Translations under genes and position numbers: made by a program
Notes under the pieces: model-generated
Seen by the model: only the letters and a program-made list of their open reading frames with translations
Databases searched by the model: none
Told to the model about the DNA's origin: nothing
In this document: positions 12,780-24,730 of the stretch, piece by piece
Numbering within the stretch: position 1 is the stretch's first letter
How the letters are laid out: every line of letters begins with the position of its first letter
Source: Monarcha castaneiventris obscurior
Lineage: Eukaryota; Chordata; Aves; Passeriformes; Monarchidae
Direction: 5' to 3'
Length of the DNA: 64,000 bases
NCBI GenBank assembly: GCA_026261815.1
Contig: JAMPIT010000890.1
Location: forward strand, 9,454,001 to 9,518,000

Positions 12780-13200
12780 AATAGGATTCAAACCACTTTG
12801 GCAAATTATCATGTTAAATTCCATGACTCTGAACGTGGCAACCAGATTTATCACCTGCAAGTGGCTGTGAGTCCAGCCCATCCTCATGTTCCCGCTCCGC
12901 ATTCACCACGGAGCTTGTTCTAGTTAAGATCCTATTAGCTGAATTACTTCGTAGCAAATTATAAGCATCACCGTGATTAGAGGGACCAAACATCTCCCTG
13001 TTAATTTCTGCAGAACAGTAGCTCTGAGCATCAAAGCTACCATTGCAATTAGGAGGAAATTGGGTTGCTGCCCTGTATTGACAAGCAGCACTATGAATAG
13101 CACAGGTGTGAATACCTGCTCTCCCGGGGAAAGCCAAGCACAGCAGAAAGGGAGTCTCCATGGATCACACATGGGCTAACTGAAGGGACCGGTAATTTAA
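12780..13200. promoter_or_regulatory. Candidate conserved non-coding element with T-box-like site
   Basis: A repeat-free block with more CpG and a more even composition than its surroundings. It contains CCAATAGG near its left edge, an AGGTGTGAA T-box half-site at 13104-13112 embedded in a CAGGT/ACCTG inverted repeat, several TTAATT/GAATTA homeodomain cores, GTGATTAG near 12972, and a 6-bp GC inverted repeat (GCTCCG at 12894-12899, CGGAGC at 12909-12914). Open frames on both strands (about 115 codons minus, 68 plus) are antisense to each other with no domain. This looks like the best enhancer-like stretch in the window, but conservation is untested. Confidence 0.33.
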
Positions 13201-13959
13201 GCTACTTCCTAAGTAAATGAAATCAGACAAATGGTGAGGTGGATTTCACAACTCTTTAGGATGCTTCTATTTCATAATTTGCTGCATGTATGTAAACACC
13301 TCAGCTCCATCGGAAATGACAGTGGTTGTGAGAGTCACATCCAAGGGCTAAATTTGGCCTGACAGGTAATAAGTGACATAACTACACCTGGGATAAAAGT
13401 GTTAGGAATACAAAATGCATCTCTCTAATAATTCCATCTTGCTTTTTCTGCTTCCCTACTGTCAGGGTACATGCTGGAGTGGGAATCTCCTTGACACAGA
13501 GCAGATAAATAATGTTGTTCTCATAAATGAGCTATTTAGAGTGCCTTGTTACACTGTGGTTTGGTTTTGTTAGCTTTTTTTAATTTGGGTTATTCTGAAC
13601 ATCGTTTTCCAATATTGTAAATTGTTTCAGTGACTGTCAGCTAAGTTTGCTAAAGCTGTATGTGACAATTGTTACCTAAATCTGGTTAGTGTCTTTTAAG
13701 GAAAATATGAGAAAAAGCTGAGTTTATGCTACCCTAGCAGGAGGGCATTGCTGGGGGTAGCAGTGTTCCCTGTTGTCCAGAGGGTCAGAAATCTCTGCCA
13801 GACCTTTTGCAGCTATTTTTTTTTTTATTTCTTTTTTTTTTTTTTCTTTTTTTCCCCTTTTTTCTGAAAATGTCTACTTGATATGACCAAGCTGATTAGG
13901 AAAATTGTTAGCAATTTCACCCAATCTTCCACCCAAACCCAGTTAAAGGAAAAGGAAGC
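13201..13959. other. Non-coding stretch with T-rich tract
   Basis: No gene is seen. The right part holds a T-rich tract at 13815-13866 immediately before the CR1 fragment. The left part to about 13420 is repeat-free and may continue the candidate regulatory block. Confidence 0.5.
13815..13866. repeat. T-rich low-complexity tract
   Basis: Some 50 bases, nearly all T with a few C and A. CR1 elements do not have T-tracts at their 5' truncation points as a rule, so this is probably independent low-complexity DNA next to the CR1. Confidence 0.65.
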
Positions 13960-14328
13960 CTGATGTATCAGGAAAGGCTGAGATAACTGGGTTTGTACAG
14001 CCTTGAGAAAATGAGGTTTAGGGGAGGTCTTAACACAGTTCAAGAATTTAAAGGGTGACCACAAAGAAAATGGAGGCTACTTTTTTACAAGTCACATGTG
14101 AAAAGGCAAGGGGTAATGGGTACGAGTTACTCCTGGGAACATTCCAATTAGACAAGAGAAAAAATTAAACAAGAGGAAAGGGATAGTTTCCTTGGCATTG
14201 GACAATTTTAAGATTCAGTTGGACAGGCTGCTGGGCCATCTTGTCTAGAAGATGCTTTTGCTGAGAAAAGTTGGACCAAATGATCCTTGAGTAGCCTTCC
14301 AAACTGACATTCTATGATTGTATGATTC
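13960..14328 (+). mobile_element. CR1 LINE 3' fragment
   Basis: A 5'-truncated CR1 retrotransposon copy with the 3' untranslated part only. It begins in the GGAAAGGCTGAGATAACTGG region and passes the CAGCCTTGAGAAAATGAGG and GGACAGGCTGCTGGGCCATC blocks. It then passes the GGACCAAATGATCC block and ends with ACATTCTATGATTGTATGAT, the CR1 terminal octamer repeat (ATTCTATGAT, one copy mutated). The tail at the right fixes plus orientation. No coding capacity remains. No target duplication is expected, since CR1 usually makes none. Point and length differences from a typical CR1 suggest a moderately old copy. Confidence 0.9.
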
Positions 14329-17300
14329 CGGTGTTAGTCATGCACTATCCCTATACCACTCACCACCTTGTTCCTTAATTTGCTGTAATCTCCAATTTTA
14401 AATACATTTATTTTCTGGATCTTGATTAGGGAGCTGCACATTGCAGCTCTATAATTAGGGAACTCTGTATTGTCTGAGTAAGAATGCAGAGGAAAAACAT
14501 AGAAGGGATATTTCTGAATTTTATCAGTCTACACTACCATATTTATATACTTTTTATTAAATCGTAATTTTGAGAACAGTGGTTTTAATTTTTCCCCGTG
14601 AGTCAGGAATTATGAATTTTCACAAGGGCATTTGAAGTGAAACAAATTATAAAACAACATTAATAGTAACTATTATCTGATTATTTTAATCATTAGTATA
14701 ATGCCAGAAAGGTTCAAAAAAACCAAACCCTCCAGCCCTGATACAAGTAATGATACAAGATACATAGCAAATAAGCATAACACGTTTTTATTTTGTGTTA
14801 GATCAGTTACTGTACAGAACTGGTGTTTTAGCTCACATTTGTACTTCTGCTGATAAGTGAATACCTCAGCCTGAGCACTTTGCATGTGACAGCTGCCTTC
14901 AAGGACAAACACAAAGGCTTGTCGTAGGTCTCCTCACGCTGATGTAATGCTGCAAAAAACATCAGGAAATTGTGAAGAAATAAATAACTGGAGCCCCATC
15001 ATTATGATAGTTAATGGCTTTAGGGATGGCACTAAAGCAGACAATATGGTCAGAATGAAGTCTCCATCTGTGTTCCTGCTGTCAAGGGAAATAGTTTTAC
15101 ATCATTTCTTATCTCTCTTTTGGTCCCTGTGACAAGTAGTCCGTGAGGTGTTCAGACCCTGCACTGAACTAACTAATGAAAGATGATAGGATGGGAATTG
15201 ATAAGTGAATTTACCTTGACTGTAAACCCTGCAACGTCGGATGGTAACTCCCACTCTTATCCTTTTTTCTAATCTTTCTTTTAGTATGGTGGCCCTGAAA
15301 ACCTTCACACACAATTCTAAAATGTCATTTTCACAGTGATTCAGAAGTGATCAGAAAGGCAACCAAAATGACATAGAGAACATGGCTAAATTAATGGGCT
15401 GTCAAAAAAGTATTCTCACTTGGAAGGATTTCAGGCTTCTCTCAGATCTGATGTTAACCCAGAAAAAATCTTGACAAAACTGAATTCTATTAATTTTCAA
15501 TAGAAAAGTTGGAGTTTCTTTATTAAAAGTTTTGCAGTATGTTTCTGGCTCATAACTAGACCGTTTGTGTTTATTCCCTGTTCTGGGGACAGGCAGACCC
15601 GAGCAGAGTTCAGATGCCTGGTCCCAGAGAGAGGTCAAGAGGGTTACTCATGTGAGTGAAGTAATATACAAGCTTAAATGTGAGCACAGTGGGAGACACA
15701 GTTTAATGATCTGGTTCACTCTGAGTAAGAACTTTAAATGCTCATTTGAAATAGACCAAGCTGTCTGGAAATAAAAAAACACAGCTAATTAAACAAACAT
15801 CCCTTGACAAGCAGCCCTTGCCTCTCAGCCTCAACAAGGCTGTGTGGAAAGGTTGCTGATATATCTGAAAATCACTGCATAAAAGGTATTTGGGAGGTAA
15901 GGGCTTATAATAATTTTAAGTTGTAATTAAAGAATAGAGAAATAAAATCTCACCAAGAATGGACACAAAACAACCTTTTAAAATTAAGTTCATATTTCTA
16001 AGATTAGGTTTATATTTTTAAAAACTTTCAGGCTGTCTAACTTGGTGCATTTTGTTTCAATCTCATTTTTCTGGTTTGGGAATTTAATTCATGATCATTC
16101 CTTTTTACAAGACAACCCTCATGATTGTATAAAGGTGGTAGAGCACAATCCTGCTTTTGAACTGACTTGATGGTCAGTATGGCTTAATCTTCCTCTTCTG
16201 GAATCTGTGTTTTGATTTCCTGTGTTCCTAGCTTACATCACTTAATTTTCTTAATTTTCATGGTGTCTAGAGTTGTGTCCTACATGCTCTGCGATATTCA
16301 AGCTCAGAGCCAATGTCATAGAATTATAACAAAGAGCTCATGTCCTTCTAAACCCTGAAGCCTGGTTGGCTGGGTAAACTCTGAGTGAGTGCTTAACAGT
16401 TTGAAAATTTGGAATAATATCCAAGTCATGAATTGTACCTTACTCTGTATTAACTCCAGTCACCAGAAGGACAACCAGGCTTCAATGCACATGGATTGTG
16501 GATGGGGTGAGTTCCTGCCTGGGGTGACTGAGGAGAACAGAGAAAACTGTCTGAGACTTTACAGTTGCACAGCATTTCATAACACAAAGTGACAAGAGTC
16601 CTATCAAATATGATCAAACAAGTACCACTTTCTGGAGGTTCATAAATATAGACATAAACTTGTTCACCGTGTTCTAGGTCACCTAATTGAACCTAATTTT
16701 AAAAAGTGTCTTGTTTGCCTTTTCTTTAATAAAGAAAGTTGTGTATGAGGAGGGCCAAATGTTGAAGAAATGTCTAAGGTTCTCTTATATGTTTGATGCT
16801 GGTGTGAAGGAGAGGAATTGAGAACAGAGCAAAGAAAGCTGTAAACCTGAACACTTAAATAAACTCATTTTTTGGTTTATACTGTGAATCAGGGCATATT
16901 ACATAAGGCTTTTCAGGGAAAGGACCAGAGCTAGATCTTTGTGATAATTTTTAATTTTTTTTGTTTGTTTGTTTTCAATAGTGAAAGGGAAAATTAGGAG
17001 AAGTAAATGTTGTCTTGAAATGATTTGCTGAAAAGAATAAAATAATTTTTTTGGGGAAAAAAAGCATTACTTTGGAAAATGTTCAGCTAGAATCTTTCAG
17101 ATTCATTGGGATTTTTCCCATTTTTTGGTCATAGCAAGAGCAAGGGGTGCATATATTCTGAATATCTGGACTAGATTTTGTGAGAAGTTACTAGTTCTCA
17201 GCAAATGAAAATCAGCTGCTCCCTTGGCTCCACAAATAGAGTAAGGGAGTAGGAGTTTATAGTCTCCCAACCTTGTATTTTTGGGAGAATGAGTCAGTCC

Positions 17301-18930
17301 TCCTACAAATGCCATAACAGTTAGGTATGAGGGGTTTACAGTGAATTTTCTGGATAATAAAGGCCAGATATTTGATATAAACGTGGAAGAATTCATTTGC
17401 ACACTTTAACATATGGTTTGGCTGACCACAACAGTACACAGAAATGATTAAGGAGTACAGGTAAGGGTTAGTTCTAGCTCAGAAATGAAGGAGGCTGTTA
17501 GTAGTCCCTCAGTTGAGTCTGTTCCATTCAAAGTAAGTAATGCTTAAGTCAGACCTGACAAATTTAAAGCAATCTCTTTGTGCTGCTTGTAGTTTACCTC
17601 TTGCAATAGGATTAGATGTGTGCTTCATCTCAGTTTGAAATGTATCCCTTTCACAGTGGCAGTTCTAGAAGGTGGCAAATAATGAATCATGCAAACATGG
17701 AAGTTTACAGCCAAATTGGGATAATGACCACAAAGCTGCCAACTTCTGCTAGAAAAAACAGATTCTCTCCTTGCGATTCTGAGCTGCTGAAATAAGCAGT
17801 TGTGCACCTGCTTGTGTTGTTTTCCTTTCTTTGTGTTTTGTCATTCTGTAATTTTTGATGTAAGCCACGGGGTGTTTTGTTTCCCCAGTTTCATTGTGGC
17901 TTGGATCCGCACCCCCAAGCTGGGTGATGGAGCTCTGCATGGGTGTGATTCAGGGCTTCTGGGAAGGTGGAGTGAGACCCATCTGTGTGCTCCAAGCTCC
18001 AGCCCTACCACCCACAGGTACTCACACTGTGCTGAGCCTGCTGCAGGGAGATGCACAAGCCACGTGCAGCTTCTGTCTAAGCTTTCCTTGTCTGAGGCTG
18101 CAGGCAGAGGCTCAGTGCAGAGGGCGGGATGAGAACAGCTCTATGGTCACTTCATCATCCATACTGCTTCAAGTACTGGTAAGAGGGACCAAATTATTCT
18201 GAGGCCTCCACAAACTTGTTAGTATAGAGTGAGTAGTGTTTAAAAGTCACTTGCTTTCCACATGTCCAGAAATTTCAGCCAAGACTTCCATGACCTGGAT
18301 CTCCTGATTGCAAATAATTACATGCTTTGGTTTAATAGATCTTTTTGAAGGCTTTGTATGTTCTTTGTTTTGTCTTGCAATACATTTATTTTGTTTGGCA
18401 TGCTATACCTAGTTGCAATTTTTCATAACTAGTTTTGGAAATTAGATTTTGTGCCATGTTCCACCCTTTTACCTTTTCTTCTGACTTTTAAATTTTACAA
18501 TAGTATCTCTTCATCAGCATTCACTTAAAACATTTAATGTCTACAGAAGTAGATTTCTAAGGTGTCTCTGAGAAAGGCATGTCTTATATACCATTAACTT
18601 CTGTAGAATCATATTTCAAACAATATGTGATATTATTTTAGTCAAAATAAATATTGTCCCAATCTTAACCTTTAGAGGAGTAGAAATGCAGTGATTTTCC
18701 TGTTGTGAAACAGCACCACAAAGTTATCTGGATGTTTTTTAATTTTAAACACACATTTATAAATAGTCAATGTGTAACCTAGATAAAGAGTCCTGTAGTA
18801 CATATTTCAGTTAATTGAACATGGTAATCTACTCCAATTGTGAAGAATTTCCACTAAATTCTATTGTTCCAGCTATTTAAAAAATACCAGGCCAGACAAT
18901 GACAAACAAACTCAAAGAGTGCATGCATTA
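14329..18930. other. Non-coding stretch, no gene recognised
   Basis: About 4.6 kb of AT-rich sequence between two CR1 copies. No exon set, RNA gene or recognisable repeat body is seen. Overlapping frames near 17800-18200 on both strands cross a GC-richer patch but show no domain and no splice context I trust. Confidence 0.55.
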
Positions 18931-19390
18931 ATCATAGAACAATCATGGAGTCAATTAGGTTGGAGAAAACCTCTGAGATCATTGAGTCCAACCTTTGACC
19001 AATTACCACCATGCCAACTAGACCACGGTCCAGTGTCACATCCAGTCTTTGTTAAAACACCTCCAGGGATGATGACTCCACCACCTCCCTGGGCAGCCCA
19101 TTCGAATGTTTAACAACGTTTTCCATTAAGAAATTCTTCCTGATGTCCAACCTATACCTTCCTGGTGCAGCTGGAGGCCATTTCCTCTTGTCACCAGTTG
19201 CCTGGGAGAAGAGGTTGGCCTGCACCTGAATACAACCTCCTCTCAGGCAGTTGTAGACAGCAATAAGGTCATCCCTCCTTTTCTCCAGGCTGAAAAAACT
19301 CAGCTCCCTTAGCTGCTCCTCACAGGACTTGTGCTCCAGACCCTTGCCCAGCTTTACTGCCTTTCTCCAGCATCTCAGTGCCTTTCTTTA
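18931..19390 (-). mobile_element. CR1 LINE 3' fragment
   Basis: A 5'-truncated CR1 copy read on the minus strand. On the plus strand it starts with the reverse complement of the CR1 tail (ATCATAGAACAATCATGGAG). It then follows the CR1 3' region: GAGTCCAACC, CCACCTCCCTGGGCAGCCCA, GAAATTCTTCCTGATGTCCA, CATTTCCTCTTGTCACCAG, CTCTCAGGCAGTTGTAGACA, AGGTCATCCCTCCTTTTCTC and GCTCCTCACAGGACTTGTGC. It stops near CAGCATCTCAGTGCCTTTCT. Similarity to typical CR1 is high over about 460 bp, so this is one of the younger copies in the window. The frame of about 64 codons inside it is not a gene. Confidence 0.95.
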
Positions 19391-20459
19391 ATAGAGAGTA
19401 TATTAAGCACAGCCTAAATGCATTTTTAAAGTTTCTCTGCATTGGTTGGAATATTTTGTGTGGTTTTGGATAATAAAAACAGCAGTATTTTTAGATACAC
19501 AAAAAGGGAAAAAAATTTTCATAGTGATTTTGGAAATGATTACCAGAGAAGAGAAAGGTGATATTGAAAGCTTCACCGGGAGAAACAAAACAAAACAGAA
19601 ACCAAAGGAGTATATATTAAAAGATGAAACAATTGATTTTCCATAAAGTTGGGTTTTGCTTGAGATGAAAAAACACCTCTAAAAGAGACCAGAAAAAGAA
19701 GGGATCTGAATGCACTTAATGGATTATATTTTTTCTGACAGAAAAGGGAATGGTTTTGGTTTAGGTTTGTCAGAGTAAATATAGAGATATCATTTTATTT
19801 CCTGCTACTTAACGTTGCTCTAGTGCTTTCTTAAAAAAGTATTTTCTTTTGCTGGATATGCAATTAGAAACACAGTGGCCACATATTTGGCTTTAGTAAG
19901 AAAAAAATAAACAACTGGTGAGATACTGTTTTCTATATCCTTTTAGGTATCTGTGAAAGAGATTAAATATGCCCTCTAATTTCTAAAGCCTTTGGGCACT
20001 GAAATATAGCATAATTAATTTTAATTCTTTGACTCAATACAGAAATAAAACAGCTTTAATAGAATGGTTAGCAGGTACTACAATTCACATGGGTTTATAT
20101 CTTCTGACTGAGCTCTGATTTTTTTTTTTTCAGTGATGTGCTTAAATTTGATCTGGTTCCCCACATCTATTATTTAAGTTTGATACACAAAAATAAAATG
20201 CCCTACCAAAAAAATGCCCCACATATATCTTGCCTTTCTCATTCCTGTAATTTATTCATTTGGTAAGCCAACTTCTCTCAAGGTCATGGATTTAAAAACA
20301 ACCCACTGAATAACAGCCCCCCAGAACAACAAAATACCCACAATAAAACCAGAAAGAACCAAACAATAGCTGGCTGAGGTTTGTTTTTGCTGGGTTACAC
20401 AGTAAGTCTTGTGTAGGCTTTATTTGTTTTAAATTTCGTGCCTAACAATTTCTTAGCCA
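19391..20459. other. Non-coding stretch, no gene recognised
   Basis: AT-rich sequence after a CR1 copy, with short A- and T-runs. I see no exon, RNA or repeat. Confidence 0.55.
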
Positions 20460-20960
20460 AACAACCTTGACAGTGTCCCCTTAACGTATTCATAGCAACA
20501 CGCAGAGACATCACAGTGAATTTATTTACATCTCTAAGCATTTCAGAGGCCTACAGCTTCTTCACAAAAATCTGTGCTGAACTTCAGAATAAGCTTTACT
20601 GTCCGTTTGGATTGATTGATTGATGGGCCTGTGAGCCCAGTTACTCTTCTGACAAGCTCAGCTCGCAGGAGCTTAGTCTGGGTAAATAAACAGGGCAGTG
20701 AAGTGAGAAGTATGTGGCTTTGTAGTACGCTTTGTGCAAGCAGACTATTGTTTCACCTCAACATTACCTAGAATATATCAGATTGCCGCTTGCTGGGGCT
20801 GGACATCACTTAACCTTGCACATTGGAATAGTGAGAGAACAGTTGCTGATTGCTTTGAAATGAACTTGTGTCAACCAAGCTATTAAATGATAGTTAATAC
20901 AAGACTGAGAAGTAATTTGAATTCATGAACTGATCCGGCATTATTTAGATGTAAGTTTTT
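20460..20960. promoter_or_regulatory. Candidate conserved non-coding element with FOX and PBX-like sites
   Basis: A repeat-free block of mixed composition with several strong-looking binding motifs: a forkhead site GTAAATAAACA at 20682-20692, overlapping TGATTGAT PBX/HOX-like cores around 20613-20624, a TTTATTTACAT forkhead-type site near 20520, and AGCTC/GAGCT and TGGGC/GCCCA small inverted repeats near 20630-20672. No coding frame spans it. Motif density and absence of transposon sequence suggest a distal enhancer. This is inference; only alignment to other birds or mammals would show it. Confidence 0.32.
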
Positions 20961-22599
20961 TCATTAGCATTTATATTTGCCAAGCATCTCTTTTTGCTTT
21001 TCATGTGTACTACAGACAGGTTCCATTTCTTTTTGTGTCAGCAATCACTGGTATCATGGTTAATTCTAATCTTGGACTCATAATGACTCTTTCCATCTTT
21101 AGGTCTGCTATGAGCAGTCTGGAATCTTTGACTAGGTTGATCTGTGAGCTCCTTTTAGGCAGTGCCATAAAAATGTAAAAGTCCTGCTGTGTTTAATTAA
21201 AACAGAAGCATCAGTATCTCTTATGTACAACTAATGGCATTTTCTTTTAAATTGGGAGGAAGAGACAGCAAAGCTGGTCCAGATCCTCAGCTGATAATTT
21301 ACATTTATTAAGGGTCTGGCATAGTGAGTCTGACTATGGAATTATGATTGCATTTATTTTTTAGTTAATGCACACAGTTTGAATTAGGTATTTCAGTCAT
21401 TGCACTGTGTTTCAGTAATGAACATCATCATTGATAACTACAAATTACAGCCACAAATAAAAGATAGGCACATTCATATCCTTCTTCAGGCTTTATTAAT
21501 TTTTTCTGACATTTAGAAAACACAGTTTGCTTTCCTACTGTTATGCATTAGAGTTTTAGGAGAACTCAAATAGGATATATTTGCACTGTGCATAATCATG
21601 GGTTGGGGAGCAATATATTTGGGAAATCAATTTAGAAGTAATTCTTCTGAATGGCGTCCTTCAAATGAGGATGTGCCTGCACTGGGCATGTCAATGATCC
21701 AGCTTTGCTTTTTCTTCTTGTCATTGCCAGAATTACTTTTCTGCTCTTATCCTAAAGCACGCAGCAGGCAGAATATTCTTTGGCATTTGTCTTTTCTTCT
21801 AGAGGCTCATTCCATTTCAGTGAGATGTCCTCATAGCACCATGAAGCATTTTGGGAGATAAGATGCTGTAGAGGTATAAATTAGTAGTGGAATCTCTAAG
21901 CACTTGGCCCATTACCTAAGGTGTGCAGAGGGACTCTAATTCTGGCTAAGGCAAGCAATGGAGGACCCCTGTGGCATAGTAGATGCAGTGAAAAGTTTAT
22001 TATTGCTGATAAAGGAGAATAACTGAAGTTAAAATTTAATTTGCTGAATTTATACAATTTCTTGGGGCCAAAATACTTTAAGAGGAGTGCTGCAAACACA
22101 CCTAGAAAAAGTCCAGGTGTTACTTTAGATTGTTTCAAGACTCCCACCTGGTCACAAGGCCAAGAAATGACAAAATCTGTCTATATTCTCTGCTCTTTTT
22201 GAACCAGACTATCTGTATCAATAAAGAGATTGTTATGAAGGACTCGTGAATTAAACCATTCATATACACGAAAGAGAACTTGATTCTTGAGAAGTCATCT
22301 GGTTTATTGCCTCTGCCTCTCAATAAGGTCAGTGGTGTGTCAGACGCTGACAGATGCTTGTCCTATATTTTATTTGAAATGCATAATAATGGAGGCTCTA
22401 TATCTTTCTCACATCAGCACTTCTGTTGGTTCAATGTCCTTGTCTATAGAAAGCTTTCCTGGAAATATCCTTATATCTTCTTTTCTGAAGTTCAAGTCTA
22501 TTTTGCACTACGTTCTGTCCCTCATAAATATCTAGAGCAATCCATTCCCTTTTCTTTTTTACACTATGCCTTCTCAGCCTAGTAATATTCTTCCTTTCA
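20961..22599. other. Non-coding stretch, no gene recognised
   Basis: AT-rich sequence with no gene evidence. The portion after about 22320 may already be decayed LINE sequence belonging to the CR1 fragment that follows, but I cannot align it by eye. Confidence 0.5.
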
Positions 22600-23080
22600 T
22601 GCTTTGCTTTTCTGGACTAAAAGCCAGCTCTTTCAGCTCTTCCTCGTGCCTTCACATTCTCCAGGCCTTTCAGTACTTGGTTTGCCCTTCTCTAGGCTGC
22701 CCTCTGTGCATGTGCATCCTCTTGTAGAGTGTGCCCAAAGCATGGCACAGTGCTTAAATTTCACACTGCTTCAGCTATACGATGCAAGAAGACATTTCAA
22801 GTGTCCTGTAGCTGCCAGTAACGGTATTTATCTCATACCATGGTCTGAGAGTGTTGATTTAGGTTCAACTTGTACCCCACAGTGCTGCTGCCTCATTGCT
22901 TGTCATCCTCAGCTGATAATTTTTGCCCAATGGTATCATTAAATGGTCCTATTTGAACTGAATTCTGTTTTTTCTCAAACAATTTATCTAGTTTCTCAGC
23001 AATGCAAATCCCGTCCTCCAGCATGTGTCTTGTTGCTTAATGTGGCACTATGTGCAAACTCAGTATTCCACTATTGTGTT
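22600..23080 (-). mobile_element. Ancient CR1-like LINE fragment
   Basis: A decayed CR1-type fragment read on the minus strand. On the plus strand a CAGCTCTTTCAGCTCTTCCT block is followed by CTCCAGGCCTTTCAGTACTT, TTGCCCTTCTCTAGGCTGCC and GTGCCCAAAGCATGGCACAG. These are the order and wording of the CR1 3' region (ageing CAGCTCTTCCTC, TTGCCCTTCTCTGG and GCCCAAAACTGG blocks). From about 22960 to 23060 the text (TTTCTCAGCAATGCAAATCC, TGTGCAAACTCAGTATT) resembles the older part of amniote CR1s further into the element. No reading frame survives. Borders are approximate; divergence is high, so this is much older than the copy at 18.9 kb. Confidence 0.6.
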
Positions 23081-24109
23081 ATTTAAGGAGAAAATGAGGA
23101 AAAAAACCCCTTTGAATTTGGCAGTGATAGGCTGAACAGGTGAGGCTGACTGTTGAACACCAGCAGTGGCTCAGACTGCCAGTCTATTTTAACAACTGAG
23201 TAAATCAGCTGCTGCTGAGCTTGGGGAGAAGGGAAGCAGCCAAGTGTGCAAGCCCAGTCTGCTGTTGCAGCTTTGGTCTGATGGTATGGAAAATAAAATG
23301 TACAGAGAAGGCAAGGAGATATTTATGACTTTTCATTAGAATCAAAGTGATTACCAATTTAATCCTATTAGGGTTCTAATAATGCAAATAGATAATATTT
23401 TGCACTCATTTGGACATGAAATTAATTAACCCCCTGAAAAGTATGCAGGGGAAGAGGATTTGTAGAGAGATGCTGAACTGTAAGGATATGCCATAAATTG
23501 CAACTGAAGTAAATTTTACTTACTGAAAATAAATTATTGGGGTACTCATTTTTTAAGGCAATGGTCTTAGTTATTACTGCAGTTCACTAGTTAATTAAAA
23601 CACCTTTGAGAAAATTTTATATTATCACAGTTTTAAATGTCTATTTTTTTCTAGTCTCTTAGATATTTCTCTGCATTTTATTAACAAAGGAATCTGCTGA
23701 TATTTTCTTTGTTCATTGTAGGGACCATAAATCCTGAAACTTGTCAAACAATAAAAATCTCTTCCAAAAGACCACCGAAGAAGTGGTGGCTAATATACAA
23801 ATCAACAAACATTAATAATAGTTTATTATGGAATAAATAGTAATTTTGAAAAGCTGTTCCTACTCATTAGAATTAAAAAGATGTTTTGCTTTTCTCGTGG
23901 AACATACACAAGGTTTTGTATTGGGTTTTGCCATCTGCCCTCAGTGAGTGGCACCACTTATTTTGGTCAGCTTGGCCCATTTTTCTCCTGCTCTCTCCCA
24001 GAACTCTTTCTCCTTTCCATCCTTTCCCCACAGCAGTGCTGGCTGCCTGACACACAGGCATACCCACGCAGCCCAGGCTGTGCTGGTCTTTTTCCCTTGT
24101 AAGAATAGG
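23081..24109. other. Non-coding stretch between two old LINE fragments
   Basis: No gene is seen. Around 23280-23470 there is a repeat-free AT-rich patch with an octamer ATGCAAAT at 23382-23389 and ATTAATTAACC near 23421, which could be regulatory. The part around 23940-24100 is CT-rich without a recognised element. Confidence 0.5.
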
Positions 24110-24730
24110 GAGCACTGGTTCGGACCAGCGGTCTGTTCAACCCACAAGGTGAACTCCGGCAGTGTCCATAAGCAGGCACAATAGAAAAGTAAAAGTTGGT
24201 CATGCACTTTTCTGATTCTTTACAAATTTCTAGCTGTGTTCATCTGAGAAATTCCCTGGACTTTTCATTGCTCAATTAGTAGTCTGTTCTGGGTCTTTCT
24301 TCTTATTCTGCTGTGTTCCCCTGACCCCTATGAATTGCACCTGCACCGTCCTGTCATAGAGATCTACTGCCTGATGCATGGAACCAGCTCCTCCTGTTTG
24401 TTTGGAGTCTGTTCCTCCTGCCTTATTGGACAGCCTGTATTTTATCCAAAATTTTATAGATTTCTATATCCCCAAGCCATCATCTCCTTTCCTGACAGGA
24501 TGTTCATCATTCATGCCTTGCATGGAAGCTGTTCATTACATCTGACAATAGCTGTAAAACTTAAGTAAAGCATATCACCTGGATCAGTCTTGTCCACATG
24601 GTCATAAATCTGTTCAAAGAACCCTCATGAGGTTTTTAAGGTGCGATTTCTGTTTAGGGAATCCATATTAGGTCTTTTCAAGTTTACCACATTCATCCAA
24701 ATGTCATCAGATCTGTAACAGAAACCAAAC
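24110..24730 (-). mobile_element. Ancient CR1/L3-like LINE fragment
   Basis: A very diverged fragment with wording typical of old amniote CR1-type elements in reverse orientation: GGACCAGCGGTCTGTTCAAC near 24123, ATTTTATAGATTTCTATATC near 24450, and most tellingly CTGGATCAGTCTTGTCCACA followed by GGTCATAAATCTGTTCAAAG, GAACCCTCATGAGG and GGTGCGATTTCTG near 24579-24655. The last group corresponds to the block in old reptile CR1s that reads roughly 'Leu...Val-Asp' antisense to the reverse-transcriptase end. The two halves are not adjacent in an intact element, so there is an internal deletion or two insertions. Identification is from memory of the consensus and is tentative. Confidence 0.45.

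Noticed and set aside
12814..13179. Opposed open frames of 115 (minus) and 68 (plus) codons
   Set aside because: They overlap in a block better explained as candidate non-coding regulatory DNA; no domain in either.
16317..16335. TCATAGAATTATAAC, resembling a reversed CR1 tail
   Set aside because: The following sequence does not continue into CR1 3' blocks, so it is a chance match.
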